NCBI GenBank assembly: GCA_903813345.2
Contig: CAIIXF020000012.1
Coordinates: 11,948,932 to 12,012,931 of the forward strand
Length of the DNA stretch: 64,000 nt
DNA from: Owenia fusiformis
Taxonomy: Eukaryota; Annelida; Polychaeta; Sabellida; Oweniidae
Reading direction: 5' to 3'
This document shows positions 13,061 to 23,900 of the stretch, in pieces; position 1 is the stretch's first letter, and every line of letters begins with the position of its first letter. The notes under the pieces were generated by a model. It was given only the letters and a program-made list of their open reading frames with translations. It made no database searches and was not told the DNA's origin. The position numbers and the translations under genes were made by a program.

Positions 13061-14728
13061 TTGAGCAACACCATGTGAGCCCAGTGCCCACGGTACTAAT
13101 TTTTTAATAATTATGTCATCTGATTTATATTTGCATTTCATATCCTACAAAGTTTACGAGAAGGTTACTGTGTATGTAAAGTCAAAGGAATTTCAGGACT
13201 GCCCAACAATGGTTTTGGGGTGACATCGACGGAAACGAAAGGATGGTCATGAAATCATCATGCCATTTGTCACAGTGAGGCTGTTAACAAGTGGTCTTGA
13301 ATGGTTTCTGACACGCCAAGGCTCGGACAAGCTTTCCCGTGAATGAAACACATCGGTGTCATTCTATAACAAGGGAGTGAGTGAATAGAAACTCCACGAG
13401 TCAGTCAACAATCATAAAGTCTGAATTGTATAGACACTAGACAGTCAAGGAGTCGGAATAAAAATGGAAAGACCGCGATGAATAAATAACTTTCGATTGA
13501 GATTTGAAGCATAGGTGATGTTATGAAAATAGTAGTTATTCATGTTAACTGTCATTGTCGATATATAATCGATGGCTTCACGTCGTGTTTGATGAAATTA
13601 AAACAAAGGCCAGCGTTGATGAGTATTAGTATTATTTCAATGATCGCGCTCATCTTGTCTTAAAGGAACAACAGAACTAGAAACGAGTTAAGAGCAAATT
13701 TCTTAAACGTTGTCACAATTTTACAATATTTTGTTTGCAGACAACATAGGCGAGTAGAACCAATGCCTAAATGTGCCAGGGAAGTACTTTTAAAATACAT
13801 GATGGGTAAAAGGACAAATGAGGTACCGTTGAAAACCTAAGGACTCCACCTTTTCAACATACCATGCCATGCTTGTTTTCCAATATGTCCAAACGTTCTA
13901 AGTTTATCTCACGATCATGATTATCAGCATTTGATACGTTTATCTGACCTCCTATTTTGCAATTCTAATGATTGGTCATTCCCTCCGGCATCCTGAACCT
14001 TCGATAACTTCCATATTTCATCGACAATTTTTGACAGGTAATAACTTTGAATATAAGGAACAATGTGTCATACTTTTGAAAAGCAGTTTTTTTCTAATAT
14101 ATTACTCTTTCTATTCTTCACTTCAACTTTTAAGTTATTACGATAAAAAACGCAGCAAACACAGACATCGTATATAAATCAACAAAACCAGTGATGACTG
14201 TGTCGGTCTTTTCTTCATCAGAGGTCGGCTTCATTCAAAGTACTCTGAAGCTACAGGTACATGGCCCCTCTTTGCAATGATATGTCATTCATTTACACGC
14301 GATCATGGTTCGTTGATCATGAATAATCATTGCCTTTGCACATTGGGTCAAAGTCGCCTCGGGACTAAGTTTAAGACATTGCAAAAAGTGTTCTGGCCTG
14401 GTGCTATGTTGATCTAGTCAAGTGTGTATTTGAAGTGTTGCCGTTTATGATTAATGGTTAAGAGCAAACCATTCAAGCCCAAACATTAGTTCGTGGGCTA
14501 TTTTTTACTTTTCCTTATTAGGGCCATTTATGTTATTTGTATTTCATCTGATTATTAGTTCGTTTCATTAGTTCATACTTTCCTTAATGGCTGTTAGGAC
14601 GTCGTCGCAATGTTCTACCATTCTGATTTATTGTCCTATTCCAAACATGATCGACGTTATTAATCTAATATAATTGAACCCACTTTTTGTTACTTTATGA
14701 TTATAATTTAGAATGACAGCAATTGAAC
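13061..14728. other. Non-coding stretch left of the giant element
   Basis: No gene, RNA or repeat recognised. The last six bases before the element, together with the matching six after 40130, form its target duplication. Confidence 0.45.
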
Positions 14729-14734
14729 GATAAC

Positions 14735-15296
14735 TACGAAGCTTTAAAAGGGACATATTTTTCAAATTAAAAAAAAATCAATTTTAATTTTTCAAATCTC
14801 AAAAAAACTTATAAAAATTCACAAAGTACTTATATAAAATCTAAAAACTTTAATAAAACACAATTTTAGTTTTGTAATATATCAAAATATTAAATGAAAA
14901 ATCGATTTTTCTGTTTTAAATCTAAAAAACTTATAAAAATTCACAAAATACTTATCTAAAATCTAAAAACTTGAATGAAACAGGATTTGATTTTTGTAAT
15001 TTCGAAATTCATTTTTCAATTTATTTATTTTTTATATTTATGGAAAAATACCTAGATTACTTTAAAGAAATCAAATTAGTTTACAGATTTTAAAAATAGT
15101 TTTATAAAATACGATGGGACTTTTGCAATTCAAAATATTATTTTCAAAATAATTTTCCAAAAGTATAGAATTATAAAAATAATTTTGCAAAATAAAAAAT
15201 AATTTTACAAAACTAATATTGAAAATGCATAAGTATTTTAATTTTACAAAAGTCTTCTGTAAAGGAGATTTTGTAGAATCTAGATGCGGCGTGTCA
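14735..15296. repeat. Left terminal inverted arm of the giant element
   Basis: Outer 22 bp match the right end exactly. Inside lie two ~53 bp units (14807-14859 and 14929-14981) with the pattern ACTTATAAAAATTCACAAA..ACTTAT..AAAATCTAAAAACTT. These recur inverted in the right arm. The arm is extremely A/T-rich and closes with AAAAGTCTTCTGTAAAGGA (15248-15266) and GGCGTGTCA (15288-15296), both present inverted at the right end. The integrase start codon is 22 bp beyond, so this arm probably holds the integrase promoter as well as transposase binding sites. Confidence 0.8.
15248..15296 (+). promoter_or_regulatory. Inner box pair upstream of the integrase (probable promoter/5' UTR)
   Basis: AAAAGTCTTCTGTAAAGGA and GGCGTGTCA, 21 bp apart, end 22 bp before the integrase ATG. 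The same two boxes, 11 bp apart, occur inverted at 39535-39573 immediately upstream of the HECT gene's predicted first exon. Conservation in both arms against a diverged AT-rich background suggests a shared promoter or transposase-binding function. This is inference. Confidence 0.5.
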
Positions 15297-15317
15297 TGAC
15301 TTATAATCGAAGAAGAA

Positions 15318-17185
15318 ATGGAGTCAGATCGAGATGAATGTATAGCCACATACTTTGAAGACGGTTTTACGTACAAGGAGATCGGCATGTTGTTAAAGTT
15401 CCGTCATGGAATTACACTTTCGGAGAGACAGATCAAGAGGGATTTAAAGAAGATGGGGCTCTCAAGAAAATTCGATAAAACTGCCATTGGCACAGTTGCT
15501 GACGCTATCATTCAAGAGATAGATCATGGCAGTGGGTCAGCAATGGGATACCGGAGTATGCATGGCAAAATCACAAAAGTCCATGGGTAAGTCAATTGAT
15601 TGATCAATCTCCACAATTTTACCATCGGGGAAGTATCAATGTCCTGATTCCGGAATCGAGAATAGTATCTGGTACCCCGAATCCCGATTGTAAAATTGTG
15701 GAGATTGGATTTGAAAAATCAGCCCCACATTTATGAGGTACATGTATGGGAAGGCATAGGCTGGAATGTGATTCCGCCAATCAGATCACTTTAAGGCCAG
15801 CAACTATTCTGCCGTCAACTGAATACTTTTCTTGAAAATACCTACTGTATGCTGCCCATCAAGTCAGTTCAACATACACCAGTACTCAATACATGTTACC
15901 TAGGTCATCTCAGTACCTGTACCTGTCGCTTAGTTTTCATTGAAGGCAAACTCAATTATTAAAAAGATGTCATCATGACGTTTGAAACCGTTGCCACTTG
16001 TGGCATAAGTTAAAAAAGTTGTGTCGTATCTTAATCTCAGTACATGTATTTTCCCCTTTTTGGTCCTCGTCATCTCATTTTCTGGTATATGTCACCTCAG
16101 AGTGCTGTTGTTTCATTTTCTGTTACCCATCAATTCAGTTGTTCCCGTCAACTCAGTTTTGTACCTGTCATCCCGCCCAATAAGATACTCATAAAGTTCT
16201 TTACCATTATACTGTATTTCACTATTTTATCTCCCCTTTTTCTGGCATAAAATAAAGTATGACAGCTTTTGTGAATTGCAGGCTGAAAACAGATCATGAA
16301 ACAATTCGCCGTTTGCTCTCAGTTCTTGACCCAGAAGGTGTACACAAACGATCAACGAGACGCTTACAAAGGCGACAATATACATCTGAAGGGAGCAACT
16401 ATATATGGCATATTGATGGCTGGGATAAACTAACTCCATATGGTTTAACTGTCCATGGATGCTTGGATGGATTCAGTAGAAGAATATTGTGGCTCAAAGC
16501 AGGATCTTCAAATAAAAACTCTATGTTAATTTGCAAATACTTTTGCGATTGTGTTAAAAATGTAAATGGTATTCCAAAGATTGTTCGCGCAGATCGGGGG
16601 ACTGAGAATGTCAAGGTTGAACTGCTTCAAACTGTTCTACGCTCTGTAAATGATGACTGTTCATGTAAAGTTGCATTTCTGTATGGAAAATCAACTGCAA
16701 ACCAGAGAATAGAAAGTTTCTGGAGTAAATTTCCAATATATGGAGCAGCAATGTGGATATCTCACTGCCGCCAGCTGTTAGATGTTGGCATTATTGACAA
16801 TTCAAACATACTAGACATTGAGTGTATGAGATATTGTTACATGGATCTACTGCAAAGAGAACTTGACACAACGCAAAGAATGTGGAATACACACCATATT
16901 CAAAAATCAAAATCTGTCAGTTCAGTTAATGGGAAACCAGATATTCTGTACTTTGCCCCTGAAGAATTTGGACATAAGGATGTGTTGCAAAAGATTGACC
17001 AAGAAATATTTGCTCAGTTAGAATCTGACAATACTTGTGTTGTAGAAACTAACAAGGAACACTTCAAAGAATTATTCCAAATGCTTATGGAGGAAAGTGG
17101 AAAATCAACCCCTAACACATTAGAGGAGGCAAGAGAGTTGCTGGTTTTTCTGTTAGATAAAATTAATCATGAACTGCAACAATAA
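15318..17185 (+). CDS. DDE integrase/transposase of the giant element (two exons)
   Basis: Two coding exons, 15318-15586 and 16282-17185, join in frame. The donor is GG|GTAAGT, the acceptor TTGCAG|G, and the product has 390 residues. Residues 1-50 look like a helix-turn-helix DNA-binding region (FTYKEIGMLL, LSERQIKRDLKKMGL). The region around YIWHIDGWDKL to RIESFW is an rve/RNase H-like integrase core with candidate catalytic D135 (HIDGW), D194 (RADRGTEN) and E234 (NQRIES), spacing D-58-D-39-E. The surrounding sequence (LDPEGV, GCLDGFSRRILWL, NQRIE) matches the large family of uncharacterised metazoan 'integrase core domain' proteins. It presumably cuts and joins the element's ends in the nucleus. 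The ATG chosen is the first in frame after the left arm. The frame is unbroken and all three acidic residues are present. A candidate AATAAA poly(A) signal lies near 18274. Confidence 0.85.
15604..15709. repeat. Inverted repeat within the integrase intron
   Basis: TCAATCTCCACAATTTTACC at 15604-15623 continues to ATCGGG and is mirrored by CCCGATTGTAAAATTGTGGA, ending at about 15709. The arms are about 26 bp with one mismatch and about 50 bp between them. It lies just after the donor site of the only intron, so the pre-mRNA could form a stable hairpin there. It may be a small MITE or a structural element. Confidence 0.65.
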
Positions 17186-17657
17186 TCCATTGAATAAGCT
17201 TATTCACATCAGTAGGCTTTCAGATTTTTTGAATCAAGCCTGAAGTGTTGATGTTTTACAATTCTGTATAATTTGGTCGTAAAGCTGTTAATTGTAATGA
17301 TTTTTCAAGTGGTTGGAAGTTTTCAGGTAGTTTGTCGGTGCAAGGGTTTTTTCAAAATATCACCAAATGGCTAACTCCTACTTTGAATTGCAATTCTTTC
17401 ATTTCTATGTCAGTGCATCCATCTGTTTTTTTGTTGAAAATACAAGAGGTGAGTGAGTGAACAGCCAATTTGAAATTGTTAAATGGATGTTATAAAAAAT
17501 GACTTTGGGTGCATTAGACTAGTATTATGCAATGCAATTATATGAAATACTGTGTAATTAGCTAGAATTGGACACCTTTCCTTGCATAACATGAGCTCCT
17601 CTTTCGGTGGGATAATAATCGTATTGAATATATTGATAATGTTCATTCATTTCCAGT

Positions 17658-18190
17658 TTTTATGTCACCACCAAAAGTGGTGACATATTGTTATGGTCTC
17701 GTGGTCTGTTTTTTGTTACGGCGGTTGGTGTCTGGTATCTGGTCTGTAACAAATTCTTACAACTTTCAATAACTTTACAAATACTGTTTAGACTGACTTC
17801 AATTTTTTTCTGAAGCATCTACAAGGTCTTAGAAGTGCATATCTGACTTAAAATATGAGATTTGACCTTCAATGACCTTCTCAAGATCAACAAAAAAAGG
17901 TCAAAAAGGTCTTTTTTCAACTTGCTTCAAATTGACAAAATTTTTTTCCAAATCATCTACAAGTTCTCAGGAATTCAAATCTGACTTTAGATTTACGATT
18001 TGACCTTTAATGACCTTCTCAAGGTCAAAACGGTCTTTTTTACTCTGCTTCAAATTGCACAATTTTTTTTTCAAAATCATCTACAAGTTTTCTGAAGTTC
18101 AAATCAGACTTTAGATTTAAGGTTTGACGTGCTTTAAATTGACCAAATTGTTTTAGGTGGTGACATTTTGTCATGTTAATGCCTTGTTCT
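17658..18190. mobile_element. GTCACCACC-family MITE, copy A
   Basis: About 530 bp. One end carries the hairpin TGTCACCACC-AAAA-GTGGTGACA followed by TATTGTTATGG. The other end carries GGTGGTGACATTTTGTCATG and TTAATGCCTTGTT. The interior has two to three internal repeats of a ~100 bp AAGGTCAAAT/TTTGACCTT unit. Same family as copies at 21531, 27516, 31225 and 33483, and degenerate ones at 50838 and 55900. It probably falls within the 3' untranslated region of the integrase transcript. Confidence 0.8.
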
Positions 18191-19251
18191 TATTCCAGTC
18201 TATTGGGATGCACTGGAGTTTTACTTTTCCACTGTGGCCACCCTGTACAATATGCCATTATACTTGTGGGACAAATAAAATGAAATAAAAACACTTAGCA
18301 TTTTAGTATCTCATTATATTTCTCATAACTAATATTACACAGAATAAGGTATTTCTGAATTATACACACCAAGATGCACTAGGACTCAGTATTCCTTAAA
18401 AAGTAACATCATTATTTAATTCTTTGCAACTGCAAATATTGTTCTTCTTCGTTCTTTGGGATAATGAATGCATCTTAAGAAATTTAACTTATAAACTAAA
18501 AAGTACTTGTTATTTTGATACAAGTGTCAGATACTCTAGTTTACAATTATAAATCAGAGATTTAAAGAAAATTTGCTTCATTCTTTCTAAATATGGTATA
18601 AAAATGACATGGTATAATGATGTTTGGCATGTTCAAAATATTGGCAATATTTTACATGCTTCGAAGAGTAATTCTTAACATGATGTAACAGCAATCAATT
18701 TACAACAGATAAACTTCAGCTTAAATTATGCACAAATCAAGTACTGAACCGATTTCTTAATTGGCAATACAACTTACAGAAATCTCCACATTCTATCCAC
18801 AATTCACACTTACATGTAAATTCACATTTTCAGCATCTAGTAGTATTACATCACACAATCCATAGCAACAATAATCAACATCTTAAATTATTCAGGAATG
18901 TATATGATATACCTAATAACAGCTCTCATACAGTCATCAAAATTTAGTAATCAAAGTTTGTATAGAATCGTCTAATTGTTAATACTAAGTACTGTACAGG
19001 AACACTTAAAAATATCTTAAAACAAACTTTCTCAAGTACCTTTTTCATAGGCAAGCTAATGCTATAGGTATATTGATCATGACTAAATAAATATTTTTAA
19101 AAAGCTTTCAGAATCAGACTACAAGTGGTCCCACAATGTGTTGGACATGCATCCATTTTAGCTATAAAAATAGCAATCACATTTGAGTATTCATAGTCAA
19201 TAACATATGTCACAATTTTGATTGCATTTCTCTTCTTAGGAATGATAAATA

Positions 19252-19858
19252 CAGGGCGACTCAAAAAAAAATGACACCCACCTTTCGTTGCATAACTTGT
19301 TGGTCTATGGTCATACAGACTTGTCATTTAGCACATTTAAAGAAGACATAATGTGTAAAGACCTCAAGACATTTCAGATGTGTAGCTCAAATGGATCAAA
19401 TTTTATGAGCGTTACAAGATTTGTTCCATATGACATATATGACGTACATTCCTTTGTAGGCGAACATGAATTCTACAGGCAAAGTTGTTGATTACCCTTA
19501 CACATTGAGATATGGCCCTGATCTTCCTTGTAATTTCTCTCTTTAAGTCAGCTGTTTTGGGGATGTTTTGTCTCATACATATGGTCCTTTAAATACCCCG
19601 AGGTAAAAATTTGGTGGGTTAATATCAGGGGAATGGGGTGCCCACTCAATCTCAGATCTGCGGCTAATGAGAAAGTCTCCAAAGTGAGAATTTATTGTAA
19701 TGCTCATAAAATTTAAACCACTTGAGCTACATATCTGAAATTTCTCGAGGTGCTTACGCATTATGTCTACTTCAAATGTGCTAAAGGACAAGTCTATATG
19801 GTAATGGACAAATAAATTATGCAGCATAAGGTGGGTGTCATTTTTTGCGTCACCCTTG
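19252..19858 (-). mobile_element. Mariner-type remnant with ~190-bp inverted repeats
   Basis: TA lies at each outer edge (19250-19251, 19859-19860). The left end reads CAGGGCGACTC and the right end, reversed, CAAGGGTGACGC. The arms stay alignable for about 190 bp through ATGACACCCACCTT and ATTTTATGAGC. Between them the minus strand encodes WAPHSPDINPPNFYLGVFK (about 19655-19575), matching the conserved C-terminal block of mariner-like transposases (pattern PHSPDL.P.DF.L). The frame then ends in a stop, so the transposase is broken and mostly missing. Confidence 0.75.
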
Positions 19859-20179
19859 TACATGATGAACGTCATCCAAATATATCCTATTTTAAGAAAA
19901 TACACAAATTAACAATGTTTGGTCATCAACTGTTTCAATTTTGCTGGAGTTCTAATGAGATTGTGTGAGACTGGACCCAAAGCTATCCTATTTACACTGT
20001 AGAACTACTCCATAGTCAACTTTATTAGACCACAAGAATAATATTACGTCATAGTCAGTGCTCTCTCATGTTAAATCTTTTTGACACTATGCCTGACACA
20101 TATTCACTGTACCCTCCACTGTCCACTATTCACAAAACAGCCCCATTTTAATCCACTATGTTATAGAAGCGTCTGCAGT

Positions 20180-20880
20180 CTCCTTTGCCTTCAAACTAAT
20201 CATCAAACTAGACAACACTGAGCAACGCCGAAGCGTAGCAAATCCCATCGAACAGCCATTTTACAAAATCCTTCTTCTTTTTCAGTTATAGCAAAAATTC
20301 ATCATTTTAAAAATGGTCGCTCACTAGCCAAGAGTAATATATGTTTCTAAGTAGGCACATATACAATTTCAGCAAAATCACACACACAAACATGTAAATG
20401 GTGGCCATTTTTCAAAATGGCTGCCTACTACCTAAAGTGTCATAAAACAGTGTGCCATGCTTATGAGTATTCACATATCAAATATGAACAAAATCGCTCC
20501 ACTACTTTTGAAGTTACAGCAAAAATTGTAAAGTAGCGTGTAAAAGCCGCCATTTTTCAAGATGGCTGCCATGTGTTTCTTAAATATCTACATTTCTTGC
20601 TTTATCAATGTCCTATATAATTTTTTTACATTTTAAACACATTGCTATTACAGTTTTATATATTGTACCTAAATTACTGTAAAATCGGCACTAAAATGAC
20701 CGCCATTTTGAAACGAGTGGCCATTTTGAAAATCGGCTTTCGAGCAGAACTTCTACTCTCAAAACAAAATCGGGCAAACGGTATTTGAGTTATCCCCCGG
20801 ACAGACGGATGTACGGAAGGAAGGACGTACGGACGGAGGCGTTCCCTATATCCCTCCGAATTAGAGAAATGAATTCTCAG
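20180..20880. repeat. GCAAATCCCA / GGAC-run repeat family, copy 1
   Basis: Begins with an AAACTAGACAAC-like block and GTAGCAAATCCCATCGAAC. It contains TTCAAAATGGC/GCCATTTT palindromic blocks and ends with GGACGTACGGACGGAGG and CTATATCCCTCCGAAT. Copies occur at 29185-29385 and 38160-38906. The interior is non-coding. Ends of the type CCCAACGAAC and GTTCGTTGGGATAAT are mutually inverted in the better copy, suggesting a TIR element. Confidence 0.65.
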
Positions 20881-20995
20881 ATGATAGCTTTAAAATGCTA
20901 ATGCTAAAGAAATCTTAAGCTTCAGGCAATGTCCACTAAAAAATGTAAATCCTGACAGTGCGCCAGGAAACATGTACAGTATGTAGACAAGACTT

Positions 20996-23900
20996 TTAAT
21001 GTTTGCCAAAGTACTTATTACTAAATGCATAATCAAATTTTGCAAATACACTATCTTGTTTGATCCCATCATAATATGGAAGGCGGAAAGTATTTGTGCA
21101 TGTAGAAGATGTTGGGATATCATCATTGTTGTCATAGAATTCAATGGTTAATCCCGGGTCGAACCCTGTTATGGGTTCCGTTTCAGAGCCTGTTATGAAT
21201 TTAAGTATCATTGGGATATCAACTGGCCTGTTGCCATCTGAAAATACAAAATATGAAAAGTGAAACACATGTTTATTTTCATTCCAAAAGAGACTTACTT
21301 GTAATTCATAAGTTACTATACTAGTAGTAGCAATATTATGTGAAAAGCAAATAAAGTAAATAATTGAGTGAGTACAGTTAACCTGTATTGATAAATAGAG
21401 GACACTTTGATAATTTTGTTTAAACGAGACCTCTTTAAAGCACTTATATTTATTCCATATACTGTAATCAGAAGATGTAAGTCAGACTTAGTGTTTTATA
21501 CTTCTAATTAGCATTACTTGCGCTTGCATGTACAACAAGGCATTAACATGCAAAATGTCACCACCTGCCATTCAGCTATTTGTGATAGACACAAACTGCC
21601 GAACACTGAACACCAACCACCGAACACCATCCACAAAAAAGTTGGAGACCATAACAATATGTCATCACTTTGGGTGCTGACATAAAAATGAAAAATAGAA
21701 GATAATTATCAAAAATTGTTATTTACGCTGTACTTCTATTAAGTATTTGTTGAACATTCGAAATATTTTCTCTTCTTTTATTTTACTGTTGGTTCCCGCT
21801 TCGGAAAACACAGGTTTTACGAGACTCTTCAACTTGCGCATTGTCATGACTGCCTGGGTTCCTGGGCGAAGCAGATACCGCATAACGGGCTTCTTCCTTA
21901 CAAGCTAAAACAAAATGATTGAAGTACAGTTAGAGGTTTCAATGAATGCAAGTGGCAAATTAATATAACATTTGGATTTGTAAGAAAAGTTTTTATCTTA
22001 TGCTACAAGTGCATGCAACCATATTGTAATATATCCTTACGATTCTCAGAAAACCCATCTGACATTGTAATCAAAGTCTAGCTACAGATGCTGCCGTTTT
22101 AACATTTTTGAGAACAAGTTCCTGAATTATTGCACAAACACACAAATACATGTAGATGAAAAAATAGATGGATTGATGGGTACTCAAATAAATGGATTGA
22201 TGGGTACTCTCTCTGAACTTTGTTGGGTTTAAATATATATTTACCTCAAGCACACCATACATGTTCATTCCTCTTGAAAACTCTCGCTCTCCTCCATTTA
22301 GTTCTAAGCTTTCCTTATTTAAGAGTCTATCCATCTGCCCCTCTGCCAGGAAGTTGACAGGTGGTCCCTCAAAAAGCAATGCCATAGCTTAAATTAAAAA
22401 AAATATTTCATTTATTTTCTTCAAAGAAAACATTTATGACCCCTACATATTTTTAGCTTTCATTTGAATCTAATGGAAAGTACAAAGGCTACTTCATATC
22501 AAAGATCAGAGTGACGAAATGACGAAAACTATTCAACTTATTTTGAAGCGGAAGTCAATACTCTAAAACGTTTTTAGAAAAGTTTTTCCATTTAAAATGT
22601 CTTTGGAAATTTGAAAATGCCTGGTGAAAAAAATTATGTCCAGCCAAAATGTCTGACAACGGATTAGTCCTTAAGGCAAGCACTGGATGGGATAATTAAC
22701 TTTAGAAGCAAAAATTAAAGAGCCCATAGGCCTAATATTAGTTTAGACAGCTACTCACCAACAGCAACACCAGCAGCAAAATATCCTATGTGTTCTCTTT
22801 CACTAGTACTGATCCAGCACTCATTGTTGATCACATTTAGGAATGGTGAATCATCGCCTTTGATGTACCTGCAATAATTTATCTTCGTGAATCTTCAATA
22901 AGTTTAAATAATGCATTATGTACCATTCAAATGTTTGCATGAGACACCCCACAAAAGGGTAGAAAATTATCACAGTAGCATCCAAGGAGGTGGGATACTG
23001 CCATCATACTGTTTCCTGGGAGTAGGAACTTCTGAAATGTGAATTCCTCCTGGGTATTTCATGTATTTCAACTATATTTGACCAGCTATTATTGTTACCA
23101 GGATGGGGAATTTAACTCACTTGATTGCTACATAGATGGGGAATTTGGCAGCCCATTTTCTATTTTGTTGAAATCAAGTCTCAGTAAAACCTTTAAATAT
23201 TACATTATCTAATTCTATATTACAGTATGCTCAATCCACTGTTGTTTTTCAGAAAACCCAAAACAAACAAAATAGTCTGGGAACATAACTTGTACTGGTC
23301 TCACCTCCCATATACATCTTAATCCAAGATTTTCTTGGAGGAACATTCATACATACAGCTTTTTGTTTGACCAATTTTATATCTGCATTGAAACTGAATG
23401 AAAATCAGATATCATAAAAAATATTATACAGTAGCAAAAAGAAACAAGACACTAGGAAAACAATACTGCACTCTTGAATAGAATAGACAGTTTTTGGAAT
23501 GAAAAGTCCAAAATGGCTATATTAACATTTACTCAGAATGACCAAAAACTAATCATTACTAGACTTTCAATAAATAATTGAGCTAAAAAATTTAGGTCAA
23601 ATGGTTTGGCTTGAAACATACAGACAAGACTTTTCAGACGAGATTTTAAGAATGAAAATCCAACCCCTTATGAAAAATCTTGCAAAGGTTACAATATTAA
23701 TTCCTTCATAATATTTTCACTTGCTCCAAGTTACATAATATAATATAATAATAGTTTAATAATACATAATAGTTTATTCCAATTTTAACATGTTACATAC
23801 ATATAATCATATACAATTTGACGCAAAGCGTATATTGTAGTTCAAAGATCAAAAGTCAATATTTGTAAATACAATTATTTTAATGGAGTGTAGGAATGCA

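Larger units (their letters stand above)
17186..20995. other. Spacer between the two convergent genes of the element
   Basis: No additional gene found. It contains a GTCACCACC-family MITE (17658-18190), a probable poly(A) signal region (about 18274-18290), a mariner remnant (19252-19858) and a GGAC-run repeat (about 20180-20870). The remainder is AT-rich and featureless. Confidence 0.55.
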
